Shown here piece by piece: positions 35,482-44,696 of a stretch of DNA of 64,000 nucleotides. The notes below the pieces were generated by a model. That model was not told the DNA's origin. It saw only the letters and a list, made by a program, of their open reading frames with translations, and made no database searches. The position numbers and the translations under genes are program-made. Source of the DNA: Roseovarius autotrophicus (lineage in GTDB: Bacteria > Pseudomonadota > Alphaproteobacteria > Rhodobacterales > Rhodobacteraceae); NCBI RefSeq assembly GCF_018069895.1, contig NZ_JAGQDH010000001.1:310001-374000 (forward strand). Direction: 5' to 3'. Within the stretch, counting starts at the first letter, position 1, and each line of letters opens with the position of its first letter.

Positions 35482-36729
35482 ATGACCTATCACCCGAAAT
35501 CGGATTTCCTGCATATCATGCAGGCGCGCGGCTATCTGGCCGACTGCACCGATCTTCCGGCGCTCGACGAGGCGCTCCGGGCGGGCACGGTGACGGCCTA
35601 TATCGGCTATGACGCCACCGCGAAATCGCTTCATGTCGGGCATCTGCTGAACATCATGATGCTGCGCTGGCTGCAAAAGACAGGGCATCGCCCGATCACG
35701 CTGATGGGCGGGGGCACGACCAAGGTGGGCGATCCGTCCTTTCGCTCGGATGAGCGCCCGCTCCTCAGCCCGGCCCAGATCGACGCCAATATTGCGGGCA
35801 TGAACCGCGTCTTTGCCCGCTACCTGTCCTACGAGGCGGGTGGCGCGCTCATGCTCAACAATGCCGAGTGGCTCGACGGGCTGAACTATCTCGATTTCCT
35901 GCGCGATATCGGGCGGCATTTCTCGGTCAACCGGATGCTGTCGTTTGAATCGGTCAAGTCGCGGCTTGATCGAGAGCAATCGCTCTCCTTCCTCGAGTTC
36001 AATTACATGATCCTTCAAGCCTATGACTTCATGGAACTTTACCGCCGCCACGGCTGTATTCTCCAGATGGGCGGCTCGGATCAATGGGGCAATATCGTCA
36101 ACGGTATCGACCTCACCCGCCGCGTGCTCGATGCCGAGGTCTACGGCCTGACCTCGCCCTTGCTGACCACTTCGGACGGGCGCAAGATGGGCAAATCGGC
36201 AGGCGGCGCGGTCTGGCTCGACGGCGATCTTCTCAGCCCTTACGAGTTCTGGCAATTCTGGCGCAATACCACCGACGCCGACACAGGCCGCTTCCTCAAG
36301 CTCTACACCGAACTGCCGGTCGAGGAGTGCGACCGCCTTGGCGCGCTTCAGGGGGCAGAGATCAACGAGGCCAAGATCATTCTGGCAAATGAAGTGACCA
36401 CGCTGCTGCACGGACCCGAGGCCGCACAGACCGCCGAGTCCACCGCCCGCGAGGTGTTCGAGAAGGGCGGCGTGGGCGACGACCTGCCCACCGTCGAGGT
36501 CACGTCTGCGGAACTGGCCTCGGGCCTCTCGATCGTGCAGCTGATCGTGCGCGCGGGGCTTGCGAAATCCGGCAAGGAGGCCAAGCGCCTGATCGCCGAG
36601 AACGGCGCGCGGCTCGACGATGCGCCCCTTGCCGACGCGGGCCTGATCATCGACGCCGCCGCCCTCGCCTCTCCGATCAAGCTCTCGGCGGGCAAGAAGC
36701 GACACGCGCTGGTCAAGCTCGCCGACTGA
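35482..36729 (+). CDS. tyrS: Tyrosine--tRNA ligase
   Basis: This charges tRNA-Tyr. The 415-residue class I synthetase has the HIGH-like motif HVGH at 51-54, the KMSKS-like motif KMGKS near 230, the [13 protein letters not shown] tyrosine pocket and a C-terminal S4 RNA-binding domain. It starts at an ATG 63 bases from the divergent anmK start. A strong hairpin follows, shared with convergent aroB. Confidence 0.97.
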   Translation: MTYHPKSDFLHIMQARGYLADCTDLPALDEALRAGTVTAYIGYDATAKSLHVGHLLNIMMLRWLQKTGHRPITLMGGGTTKVGDPSFRSDERPLLSPAQIDANIAGMNRVFARYLSYEAGGALMLNNAEWLDGLNYLDFLRDIGRHFSVNRMLSFESVKSRLDREQSLSFLEFNYMILQAYDFMELYRRHGCILQMGGSDQWGNIVNGIDLTRRVLDAEVYGLTSPLLTTSDGRKMGKSAGGAVWLDGDLLSPYEFWQFWRNTTDADTGRFLKLYTELPVEECDRLGALQGAEINEAKIILANEVTTLLHGPEAAQTAESTAREVFEKGGVGDDLPTVEVTSAELASGLSIVQLIVRAGLAKSGKEAKRLIAENGARLDDAPLADAGLIIDAAALASPIKLSAGKKRHALVKLAD

Positions 36730-36753
36730 TCCGATGGCTTCGAAAGAAATCGG

Positions 36754-36777
36754 TCCGAAGTCTTTCAAGACTTCGGA
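36754..36777. terminator. Hairpin overlapping the aroB stop codon
   Basis: This perfect 11-bp inverted repeat TCCGAAGTCTT-TC-AAGACTTCGGA lies 24 bases after tyrS. The aroB stop codon (36765-36767 on the minus strand) is located inside it. It could end both convergent transcripts. The placement means the aroB C-terminal codons form part of the stem. Confidence 0.65.
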
Positions 36778-37892
36778 GCACCATCCCACCGCGCCGCGTC
36801 GAGCACCGCGCGCACCGCCTCTGTCGGCACATCCGAGGCGACGAACGCCGCGCCGACCCCGCGCGCCAGCACGAAACGCAGTTTGCCATCGACAACCTTC
36901 TTGTCTTGCCCCATGAGGTCGATCAGTCTGTCTGTATCCGGCAATTCCCCTTCGATATCAGATAGATCGACCTTCATCTTCATGTCTCTCAGATGCGCAC
37001 GCACCCGGCTCGGTTCCTCCTGCGAACACAAGCCCAGCCGTGCCGAAAGCGCGAAAGCCAGCGCACAGCCGATCGCCACCCCCTCACCGTGCAGAAGCCG
37101 CATCCCATCATAGTGTGTCGCCGACTCCAGTGCATGACAGAATGTATGACCCAGATTGAGAAGCGCCCGGTCGCCCTGCTCGGTCTCGTCGCGCACGACA
37201 ATCTCCGCCTTCATCTCGACCGAACGTTTCACAAGGTGGATACGCGCCGCCATATCGCCTTTGGCCGCACATGAGCCATGGCCTTCAAGCCATTGAAAAA
37301 AATCGCGATCACCCAACAGACCATACTTCACCACCTCACCGTAACCGGCCAGGTAGTCCCGCTCGCTCAGCGTCCCGAGCACCTCGGTATCGGCCAGGAC
37401 AAGGCTTGGCTGATGAAACGCCCCGATCAGGTTCTTGCCCTGCGGCGCGTTGATTCCGGTCTTGCCCCCCACCGAACTGTCCACCTGCGCCAACAAACTT
37501 GTCGGCACCTGAACAAAGCGCACGCCCCGCCGCAGAATCGAGGCGGCAAAGCCCACCAGGTCGCCGATCACCCCACCGCCGAACGCCACCACCATGTCGC
37601 CGCGCTCGATCTTCTCCTCCAGAAGCCACTCGACGACTTGCTCCAGACGGGGCCAGGACTTGGTCGCCTCACCGGGCGGCAGGGTCAGAAACACGGCAGA
37701 AATGCCCTTTTTCTCCAGCCCATTGCGCAAGGTTTCCCAATGCAGCGCCGCAACCGTTTCGTCGCTGACCACGGCCACGCGTGGCCGCCGCAGAAGCGGT
37801 GCGATGCGCGCACCCGCCTGCGCCAGAAGGCCCGGCCCCACCACCACGTCATAGGCGCGCGCGCCCAACCCCACATGCACCGTTTCGATCAT
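36765..37892 (-). CDS. aroB: 3-dehydroquinate synthase
   Basis: This is the second step of the shikimate pathway. The 375-residue protein has the NAD- and metal-binding core of the family: [38 protein letters not shown], and the zinc-ligand histidines in [13 protein letters not shown] and [10 protein letters not shown]. The start overlaps the aroK stop (ATGA), giving the common aroK-aroB operon. Confidence 0.96.
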   Translation of the reverse strand: MIETVHVGLGARAYDVVVGPGLLAQAGARIAPLLRRPRVAVVSDETVAALHWETLRNGLEKKGISAVFLTLPPGEATKSWPRLEQVVEWLLEEKIERGDMVVAFGGGVIGDLVGFAASILRRGVRFVQVPTSLLAQVDSSVGGKTGINAPQGKNLIGAFHQPSLVLADTEVLGTLSERDYLAGYGEVVKYGLLGDRDFFQWLEGHGSCAAKGDMAARIHLVKRSVEMKAEIVVRDETEQGDRALLNLGHTFCHALESATHYDGMRLLHGEGVAIGCALAFALSARLGLCSQEEPSRVRAHLRDMKMKVDLSDIEGELPDTDRLIDLMGQDKKVVDGKLRFVLARGVGAAFVASDVPTEAVRAVLDAARWDGAPKS

Positions 37893-38449
37893 GTCACCTT
37901 CTCCAGAACGTCCGGTCGTGTCGCCAGCGCCTCGGCCACCTTGTCGGCCATATGCTCGATTGTGTAGGCGCGATGCGCCTTTACGGTCAGGTCGGCCAGC
38001 GCGTAGATCGGCACGCGCGCCTCATAGATCTCGCGCAGCGTCTCCTTTGGTTGAGATGTGCGCAGCAAAGGTCTGGTATTCTTGCCTTTAACCCGAGACC
38101 AGAGTAGATCGAGATCGGCATCAAGCCAGACCGAAACCCCTTTTTCCGACATCAGGCGCCGGTTATGCTCGGCCAGAAACGCGCCGCCGCCCGTGGACAG
38201 GATGCCACGATGCGTCTCAAGCAGGCGGTCGATCACCTCGGTCTCGCGGCGGCGAAAGAACGCCTCGCCATCGCGTTGAAATATCTCTGCAATCGTCATG
38301 TTCGCGGCCTTCTCGATCTCGGCATCGGAATCGATGAAGGGCACGCCAAGCCGCGCCGCGAGCGCCTTGCCGACAGCGGTCTTGCCAGCCCCCATCATGC
38401 CGACGAGGACCACCGATTTCTTCAGTTTACAGTCCTTGTCGGCCGCCAC
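37889..38449 (-). CDS. aroK: Shikimate kinase
   Basis: This phosphorylates shikimate. The 186-residue P-loop kinase has Walker A GMMGAGKTAVGKALA, the shikimate-binding DSDAEIE and the lid segment region SRVKGKNTRPLL. The start is a GTG at 38449, with AGGGGAG about 8 bases upstream and no in-frame ATG before the P-loop. It is first in aroK-aroB and divergent from a small membrane protein. Confidence 0.94.
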   Translation of the reverse strand: MAADKDCKLKKSVVLVGMMGAGKTAVGKALAARLGVPFIDSDAEIEKAANMTIAEIFQRDGEAFFRRRETEVIDRLLETHRGILSTGGGAFLAEHNRRLMSEKGVSVWLDADLDLLWSRVKGKNTRPLLRTSQPKETLREIYEARVPIYALADLTVKAHRAYTIEHMADKVAEALATRPDVLEKVT

Positions 38450-38560
38450 GCTCGGCGCTCCCCTGCCTGTTCGCGAAGTTTTTCACTCAATGGCGTGATA
38501 TTGTGATGAATGCCAGCTATAAGTGGCGAAAAAGCACAAGGCAAACAGGCAGGGCACCCC

Positions 38561-38710
38561 ATGTTTCGGCTTATCAAATGGCTGATCTATCTCGCGGTTC
38601 TGGGCTTTATCGCCCTTGCGGGCTATGCGTATCTCGGCCCCTTCTTCGGGGCGGATTTCACGCCCCCTCAATCCGAAATTCGGCAGGATGTCATCCTTGA
38701 GACGAAGTAG
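38561..38710 (+). CDS. Small single-pass membrane protein (49 aa)
   Basis: This 49-residue protein starts MFRLIKWLIYLAVLGFIALA, essentially one TM helix followed by a short polar tail (GPFFGADFTPPQSEIRQDVI). Its 3' end overlaps the start of the next, larger gene by 23 bases, so translation is likely coupled. It resembles small proteins beside xerD in related genomes by my recollection, not by search. Function unknown. Confidence 0.68.
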   Translation: MFRLIKWLIYLAVLGFIALAGYAYLGPFFGADFTPPQSEIRQDVILETK

Positions 38711-40220
38711 CGCAGCCGTTCTGGGGCTGCTATGGGCCGGCTTTGCCGAGGCGCAGACCCCGCTTTCGGCGATAGACTGGCTGGACGAGATCGGGGCCGT
38801 GATCACCCTTCCTGCCCCGATCGGTCCACCCGTGGCCGACAGCGCCGATCAGCCCGGCGTAACGGTGACCGCGCTTGACGCGCCGCACGCCGACGCTGTG
38901 GGCTTGCTGCCCGGCTCGGTCTCGGGCCTTCCTGCAAGCCTCTGGGAAAACAGCACGACTGCGGCACTGATCCGGTATCTCGACGGTCTGCCCGAGCGTC
39001 CCCTGCCGGCCATGCAGGCGCTCTATTACACACTGTTGCTGACCGAGGCCGATGCCCCTCCGGATACCGGGCCCGAGGCGCTTTTCCTGGCATCGCGCCT
39101 GGCCGCGCTTCGGCGCCTTGGCGCGATCGAACCCGCACTGGCTCTCGTCGAGCGCGCCGGCGGGGCGACGCCCGCTCTTTTCGACGCCTGGCTCGATCTG
39201 GCGCTACTCGAGGGCGGCGAGGATGGTGCCTGCGCCGCGCTCGCCGCCGCCCCGCACCTGAGCCGCAATCCGGACGCGCGGATCTATTGCCTTGCACGCG
39301 CGGGTGACTGGAATACCGCCGCGCTGATCCTTCACGGGGCCGAGGTGACGGGCGCACTCGGCGATCCTGACGTGACGCTGCTGGCGTTATATCTTGAACC
39401 GGAACTGATCGACGAGATCGCCCCGCCCGACACGCCCGCCGCCATGACACCGCTCCGTTTCCGCCTGTTCGAGGCTATCGGAGCCCCGCTGGGCACACGC
39501 AATCTGCCACGCGCCTTCGCCATGGCCGATCTCCGCGGCACGGCAGGCTGGAAGGCCGAGATCGAGGCCGCCGAGAGACTGGCCGAGACCGGCGCCATCG
39601 CCGGAACGCGTCTTTTCGGGCTGTATACCGCACGCAGGCCCGCCGCTTCGGGTGGCGTGTGGGAACGCGTGGCGGCGGTGCAGGCGCTCGATACGGCATT
39701 GACCAACAGTGATGCCGACGCACTCGCCCGCGCCCTGCCGCCGGCATGGGAGGCGGCGCGCGCGGTTCGGCTCGAAATCGTTCTGGCCGATCTTGTGGCC
39801 GAACGCCTGCTGGCGGCACCCCTGCCCGCAGCCATCCGCCCACTGGCCTTCGAGATCGTGGCGCTATCGGCCCTTTATGAACGCACCGCCGAGATCCTGC
39901 CCCCCTCGACGCCGCGCCAGCGGCTTCTGACGGGAATCGCCGCAGGCCAGCCCGAGATCTCCCATGCCGAAACCCCGCTCGAACTGGCGATCACCGAGGC
40001 ATTCGCCAGCACCGCCGCCGCGCCCGAACATCGCCCGCTGATCGAGACCGGGCGTCTGGGCGAGGCGATCCTTGCCGCGACCGCGCAGCTTGACGGGGCC
40101 CCGGCCCGCGCAGCGCCTTCAGCTACGCGCGCCTCCCTCTCGACGTTGCGCGCCCTGGGACTGGAAGATACCGCGCGCCGCGCCGCGCTTCAGCTGCTGC
40201 TTCTTGGCCCGGCCCGATGA
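38688..40220 (+). CDS. Exported 510-residue helical hypothetical protein
   Basis: The protein starts MSSLRRSSAAVLGLLWAGFA with a signal-peptide-like segment ending AEAQT. The remainder is alanine- and leucine-rich with a repetitive helical pattern, suggesting an alpha-solenoid or TPR-like fold, probably periplasmic. I recognise no named family. It overlaps the small membrane protein upstream and XerC/D downstream (ATGA at 40217). Confidence 0.78.
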   Translation: MSSLRRSSAAVLGLLWAGFAEAQTPLSAIDWLDEIGAVITLPAPIGPPVADSADQPGVTVTALDAPHADAVGLLPGSVSGLPASLWENSTTAALIRYLDGLPERPLPAMQALYYTLLLTEADAPPDTGPEALFLASRLAALRRLGAIEPALALVERAGGATPALFDAWLDLALLEGGEDGACAALAAAPHLSRNPDARIYCLARAGDWNTAALILHGAEVTGALGDPDVTLLALYLEPELIDEIAPPDTPAAMTPLRFRLFEAIGAPLGTRNLPRAFAMADLRGTAGWKAEIEAAERLAETGAIAGTRLFGLYTARRPAASGGVWERVAAVQALDTALTNSDADALARALPPAWEAARAVRLEIVLADLVAERLLAAPLPAAIRPLAFEIVALSALYERTAEILPPSTPRQRLLTGIAAGQPEISHAETPLELAITEAFASTAAAPEHRPLIETGRLGEAILAATAQLDGAPARAAPSATRASLSTLRALGLEDTARRAALQLLLLGPAR

Positions 40221-41158
40221 GCGCGGCCGACACCCGCATCAGCACCTTTCTCGACGCGCAAGCCGCCGAACTGGGGGCCGCGCGCAACACGCTTCTGGCC
40301 TATGGCCGCGACTTGCGGGATTTCGCGAACTGGCTCGGGCACCGCAAGACGCCGCTTCTCACCGCCACCCAGGCGGATGTCGAAACCTATCTTGTTGCCT
40401 GCGATTCGGCGGGGCTGGCGCAATCGACGCGCGCGCGACGGCTGTCGTCGATCCGGCAGTTCTACCGCTTCGCCGCCGAGGAGGGCTGGCGCGCCGACAA
40501 CCCGGCGATCCGTCTCAGGGGGCCAGGGCGTGTGCGCCACCTGCCCGGCACGTTGAGCGTGGATGAGGTGCAACGCCTTCTCGAGACCGCCCCGCAGGTG
40601 GGGCGCGGCGCGATCGAGCGAGCGCGCAACGGCGCGCTGGTGGCGCTGCTCTACGCAACCGGCATGCGGGTGAGCGAGTTGGTGGAGTTGCCTGTGGCGG
40701 CGGCACGCGGCAACCCCGAGATGTTGCTGGTGCGCGGCAAGGGGGGGAAGGAGCGGCTCGTGCCGCTCTCGCCACCCGCCCGCGCTGCACTCGATCACTG
40801 GCTGCGGCTGCGCGACGCCGACAGGGCGCGCGCAACCTTGCCCCACCTCTTTCCCTCGGGCGGCAAGGCAGGGCACCTCACGCGCCACCGCTTTTACGGG
40901 TTGATCAAGGAAATCGCCCTGACCGCGGGCGTCGATCCCGCACGGGTCACCCCGCACCGGCTGCGCCATGCCTTCGCCACGCATCTTCTGGCAAACGGGG
41001 CCGACCTGCGGGTAATCCAGACGCTGCTGGGCCATGCCGACGTGGCCACGACCGAGATCTATACCCATGTGCTCGATGCCCGCCTGCGCGCGCTTGTCGA
41101 AGAGCATCATCCGCTGGCCCATGCCGCGCGGCGCAAGAAGATCGAGGACATCCCATAA
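40217..41158 (+). CDS. xerD: XerC/D-type tyrosine recombinase
   Basis: This is a site-specific recombinase of the kind that resolves chromosome dimers at dif. The 313-residue protein has an N-terminal SAM-like core-binding domain and a C-terminal catalytic domain with R151, K175 or K178, H247-x-x-R250, H273 and nucleophile Y282. XerD-like versus XerC is a name choice, not settled here. It is translationally coupled to the upstream exported protein, an unexpected partner for a recombinase. Confidence 0.93.
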   Translation: MSAADTRISTFLDAQAAELGAARNTLLAYGRDLRDFANWLGHRKTPLLTATQADVETYLVACDSAGLAQSTRARRLSSIRQFYRFAAEEGWRADNPAIRLRGPGRVRHLPGTLSVDEVQRLLETAPQVGRGAIERARNGALVALLYATGMRVSELVELPVAAARGNPEMLLVRGKGGKERLVPLSPPARAALDHWLRLRDADRARATLPHLFPSGGKAGHLTRHRFYGLIKEIALTAGVDPARVTPHRLRHAFATHLLANGADLRVIQTLLGHADVATTEIYTHVLDARLRALVEEHHPLAHAARRKKIEDIP

Positions 41159-41315
41159 GGGGCGGCGGGCCTCGCGATAGATGGGTTCACGACAGGATGC
41201 AGCCAGGGATGCGGACATTTTGCCCCTTTTCAAGCAGACCGGCTTGGGGTAACAGCGCGTCTTCATGCGGGGTGACAGCCTTGGAGGCATCCCGCACCAT
41301 GCAAGGAGAGAAAAC

Positions 41316-41942
41316 ATGGCTGGAGAAATTCCTGATCTTCACGCCCAGGAACGCACGGGGACGGGCAAGGGCGCCGCTCGGGCAGCGCGTCGCGCGAACA
41401 TGGTTCCGGGGGTTGTCTACGGCGGGGACCGCGATCCGCTGCCGATCCAGATGCCGTTCAATGTGCTGCTCAAGCGGCTCAAGAAGGGGCGGTTCAAATC
41501 GACGCTTTTCAACCTCAAGGTCGATGGCCACGAGGATGTGCGCGTGATCTGCCGCGACGTGCAGCGCGACGTGGTCAAGGATCTGCCGACGCATGTGGAT
41601 TTCATGCGCCTGCGCCGCACCACGCGGATCAACCTCTTTATCCACGTCGATTTCATCAACGAGGACCAGTGCAAGGCGCTGCGCAAGGGCGGCGTTCTGA
41701 CGGTGGTGCGCCCCGAGGTGGAACTCAACGTGCTGGCGGGCGACATTCCCGATCACCTGACCGTGGACCTGTCGAAGGTCGAAAGGGTCGGCGACGTGGT
41801 CACGATCAGCCAGATCGAGCTTCCCGAAGGGGCCGAGCCGGTGATCAAGGACCGCGATTTCGTGATCTGCAACATCTCGGCGCCCTCGGCGCTGCGCTCG
41901 CAAGGCGAGGACGAGGACGAGGACGAGACCGCAGAGGTCTGA
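41316..41942 (+). CDS. rplY: Ribosomal protein L25 (CTC form)
   Basis: This 5S rRNA-binding protein of the large ribosomal subunit, 208 residues, carries the extended C-terminal TL5/CTC domain and an acidic tail ([15 protein letters not shown]). The ATG at 41316 has an AAGGAG ribosome site. A 157-base leader separates it from xerD, and a canonical terminator follows. Confidence 0.96.
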   Translation: MAGEIPDLHAQERTGTGKGAARAARRANMVPGVVYGGDRDPLPIQMPFNVLLKRLKKGRFKSTLFNLKVDGHEDVRVICRDVQRDVVKDLPTHVDFMRLRRTTRINLFIHVDFINEDQCKALRKGGVLTVVRPEVELNVLAGDIPDHLTVDLSKVERVGDVVTISQIELPEGAEPVIKDRDFVICNISAPSALRSQGEDEDEDETAEV

Positions 41943-41962
41943 ATGCGTCCTGAACATCGAGG

Positions 41963-41998
41963 AAACCGGGCAAGGCAGACCGCCATGCCCGGTTTTTT
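41963..41998 (+). terminator. Rho-independent terminator after rplY
   Basis: AAACCGGGCA pairs with TGCCCGGTTT around a 13-base loop that has its own short GGC/GCC pairing, followed by a T6 run. It begins 20 bases after the rplY stop. Confidence 0.9.
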
Positions 41999-42182
41999 CA
42001 TGCGCGCAGACAAAGCGCACGGCCCATGATGATCTTGAGAATTTTTCCGATCCCGCGCCATGGCCCACGCCGCGCGGTGCGGTTAGACTCCCGACGTCGC
42101 TGCTTGATCCCTTTGCGTCGAAATCCGACCCCGCACGCGCGGGACAGTGGATTACTGAGGGGGCACGGAAAAGGAATCGGCC

Positions 42183-42479
42183 ATGGTTGATGTCACCATC
42201 GTCTACTGGCGGGATATTCCCGCACAGGTCATCGTCGGCAAGGGGCGCCGTGGCGCCAAGGTGCAGTTGCCCGAGCGTTTCGAGCAGGCCATCGACCGCG
42301 CCGCGATGAAGACGGGGGCGGCAGGCACCGACGCCTATCTTGCCGAGTGGCGCAAGGCCGAACCCTATGCCGTCGAGGGGGATCAGGAGGAAGTGGCCCG
42401 TAACGAGGCTGCCCGGCTTGATGCCCAGTACGATCAGAATCGCCTCAAGGCGCTGATCGCCAATGATGGCTGGGCATGA
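42183..42479 (+). CDS. PF13769 'virulence factor' domain protein
   Basis: This 98-residue protein starts MVDVTIVYWRDIPAQVIVGK and contains the KGRRGAKVQLPERFEQAID segment typical of the small PF13769 family. The family name reflects an early annotation only. It is first of three co-directional genes, followed by an MTHFR-like protein and a pterin-binding methyltransferase, so it probably serves one-carbon or methionine metabolism. Confidence 0.85.
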   Translation: MVDVTIVYWRDIPAQVIVGKGRRGAKVQLPERFEQAIDRAAMKTGAAGTDAYLAEWRKAEPYAVEGDQEEVARNEAARLDAQYDQNRLKALIANDGWA

Positions 42480-42509
42480 ATGCGCCCCGGATCGCTATGG
42501 GAGGCCGCG

Positions 42510-43436
42510 ATGGCACTTTTGAATTTCAGGCGACGTGAGACCGCGACCCCGGCGAGCGGGCAGCTTGAGGCGTTCCTGGATGGCTATTCCATCGAGGTGA
42601 TGCCCCGCACGGCCGAGAAGGTCGAGGATTTCCGCGAGTTGCTGCCAAGCGGCACCCGTGTCTATATCGCCCATATCGAGGGCACGCCGATCAACGACAT
42701 GGTGGCCACTGCCCGGCGCATCTCGCGCGAGGGCTATCCGGTGATGCCGCATTTCCCGGCGCGCATCATCAAGGACCGCGCGACATTGGCCGATTGGATC
42801 GCACGCTATCAGGGCGAGGCGGGGGTCGAGCAGGCGCTTTTGCTTGCCGGCGGTGTATCCGAGCCGCATGGCGAGTTTCACTCCTCCATGCAGCTTCTGG
42901 AATCGGGCGAGTTCGACCGCGCGGGATTCAGGCGGCTCCATGTGGCGGGGCACCCCGAGGGCAACCGAGACATCGACCCAGACGGCAGCATGAAGAACGT
43001 CGAGGACGCCCTGCACTGGAAACAGCGGTTCTCGGAGACCACCGATGCCGAGATGGCGCTTGCCACGCAGTTCGCCTTTGACGCGGAACCGATCGTCAAA
43101 TGGGCCGAGGGGCTGCGCGCGGCAGGTATCCGCCTGCCCATCCATATCGGCATCGCGGGGCCGGCGAAATTGCAGACGCTGATCAAGTTCGCCATTGCCT
43201 GCGGCGTGGGTCCGTCTTTGAAAGTCTTGCAGAAACGCGCCATGGATGTCTCCAGGCTGCTGCTGCCCTATGAGCCTGCCGAGGTTCTGACGGCACTTGC
43301 CGCGCACAAGGCCGACAACCCCGAAAGCCTGATCGAGCGGGTGCATTTCTTCCCGCTTGGCGGGATCAAGGCCAATGCCCAATGGGCCATCGAGAACGGC
43401 GGCGCCTCGGGCGTTCCGGCCAGCAAACAAGGATAG
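42510..43436 (+). CDS. Methylenetetrahydrofolate reductase-like protein
   Basis: This 308-residue protein has a MetF-like barrel with GTRVYIAHIEGTPINDMVATA, ARRISREGYPVMPHFPARII and FPLGGIKANAQWA near the end. It is predicted to reduce methylene-THF to methyl-THF, but it is divergent from classical MetF and exact activity is an inference. The ATG at 42510 follows a GGGAGG ribosome site; only 30 bases separate it from the PF13769 gene. Confidence 0.85.
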   Translation: MALLNFRRRETATPASGQLEAFLDGYSIEVMPRTAEKVEDFRELLPSGTRVYIAHIEGTPINDMVATARRISREGYPVMPHFPARIIKDRATLADWIARYQGEAGVEQALLLAGGVSEPHGEFHSSMQLLESGEFDRAGFRRLHVAGHPEGNRDIDPDGSMKNVEDALHWKQRFSETTDAEMALATQFAFDAEPIVKWAEGLRAAGIRLPIHIGIAGPAKLQTLIKFAIACGVGPSLKVLQKRAMDVSRLLLPYEPAEVLTALAAHKADNPESLIERVHFFPLGGIKANAQWAIENGGASGVPASKQG

Positions 43437-43439
43437 GAC

Positions 43440-44501
43440 ATGACCCGCACCATCGTCGAGAGCAAGACCAAGACCGCTGTCATCGGCTTTGACGAGCCGT
43501 TCTGCGTAATCGGCGAGCGCATCAACCCCACGGGCCGCAAGAAGCTCGCCGCCGAGCTTGAGGCGGGGGATTTTTCAACCGTCGAGGCGGATGCCTTGGC
43601 CCAGGCGGCGGCGGGCGCGACCGTGCTCGATATCAATGCGGGCGTGGTCTACAATTCCAATCCCAACCCCAACGAGACCGAGCCGCCCTTGATGACGCGG
43701 ATGATCGAACTGGTGCAGGGGTTGGTGGATGTGCCGCTGTGCATCGACTCGTCTGTGCCGGCCGCGCTCGAGGCGGGGCTCAAGGCGGCGCATGGCCGTC
43801 CGCTGCTGAACTCCGTCACCGGCGAGGAAGAGCGGCTTGAATACGTCCTGCCGCTGGTCAAGAAATACAACGTCCCCGTCGTCGCCATCTCCAACGATGA
43901 CACCGGCATCTCCGAGGATCCGGACGTGCGCTTTGCCGTGGCCAAGAAGATCGTAGAGCGCGCCGCAGATTTCGGCATCCCCGCCCATGACATCGTGGTC
44001 GATCCGCTCGTCATGCCCGTGGGCGCCATGGCCACCGCCGGGCGTCAGGTCTTTACCCTCGTGCGCCGCCTGCGCGAGGAACTGGGCGTCAACACCACCT
44101 GCGGGGCGTCGAACATCTCGTTCGGCCTGCCCAACCGGCACGGCATCAACAACGCCTTCCTGCCCATGGCGATCGAGGCGGGCATGACAAGCGCCATCAT
44201 GAACCCCATCGCGCTGCCGGTGAAACAGGCCGAGATTGCCGCCAAAAAGGCCGAAATCGCCGCTGCCGGTCTCATCCTGCCGGACGATATGGATGACGAA
44301 ACCTTCTGCCAGCTCTTTGGTCTGGGCAGCACGCAGGCCCGCGCGGGCAAGGAGATGGAGGCGATCATGGCCGCCAACTTCCTGATGAATGCCGACCCCC
44401 ACGGCGGCAACTGGATCAAGTTCAACAAGGCCCCGATCAAGCCCGGCGAAGAGGCCACGGGCCGGGGCGGCCGCGCCGGCAGCCGCCGCCGCCGCGCCTG
44501 A
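43440..44501 (+). CDS. Methyltetrahydrofolate:cobalamin methyltransferase (pterin-binding)
   Basis: This 353-residue protein has the pterin-binding barrel of corrinoid methyltransferases: CVIGERINPTGRKKLAAELE, LDINAGVVYNSNPNPNET and CGASNISFGLPNRHGINNAF. It corresponds to the folate domain of MetH, here as a stand-alone protein 3 bases after the MTHFR-like gene. It likely passes a methyl group from methyl-THF to a corrinoid carrier protein encoded elsewhere. The C-terminal tail (about 335-353) is Arg/Gly-rich and probably disordered. Confidence 0.92.
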   Translation: MTRTIVESKTKTAVIGFDEPFCVIGERINPTGRKKLAAELEAGDFSTVEADALAQAAAGATVLDINAGVVYNSNPNPNETEPPLMTRMIELVQGLVDVPLCIDSSVPAALEAGLKAAHGRPLLNSVTGEEERLEYVLPLVKKYNVPVVAISNDDTGISEDPDVRFAVAKKIVERAADFGIPAHDIVVDPLVMPVGAMATAGRQVFTLVRRLREELGVNTTCGASNISFGLPNRHGINNAFLPMAIEAGMTSAIMNPIALPVKQAEIAAKKAEIAAAGLILPDDMDDETFCQLFGLGSTQARAGKEMEAIMAANFLMNADPHGGNWIKFNKAPIKPGEEATGRGGRAGSRRRRA

Positions 44502-44529
44502 ACCAGAGCCCCTGCGCCCCGGACACATG

Positions 44530-44563
44530 CAAGCCCCGGCGATGGCCGGGGCTTGTTTGTCTT
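44530..44563 (+). terminator. Rho-independent terminator after the methyltransferase
   Basis: CAAGCCCCGGC and GCCGGGGCTTG flank a GATG loop, followed by TTTGTCTT. It begins 29 bases after the methyltransferase stop and would end the three-gene one-carbon operon. Confidence 0.82.
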
Positions 44564-44618
44564 GTGACCGGGTCGGGCGCGACAGCCACAGCATGTTGCA
44601 TTGACCTGGAAGTACCCG

Positions 44619-44637
44619 CCCCGGGCTTGATCCGGGA
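44619..44637. repeat. Palindromic CCCGG-GCTTGAT-CCGGG element
   Basis: This short hairpin motif in the gap between the methyltransferase terminator and the DUF3179 gene resembles the common alphaproteobacterial intergenic repeat with a GCTTGATC core. Only one copy was noticed here. Confidence 0.45.
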
Positions 44638-44696
44638 TCCCGTCCATCATGCACAGTGGCGCCGGCGGGAATGCCTCTCGACATCTCCGACCCGCG

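Noticed and set aside
42000-42182. An RNA gene or riboswitch in the rplY to PF13769 gap
   Set aside because: Short inverted repeats exist but no recognisable RNA family pattern or paired T tract beyond the rplY terminator.
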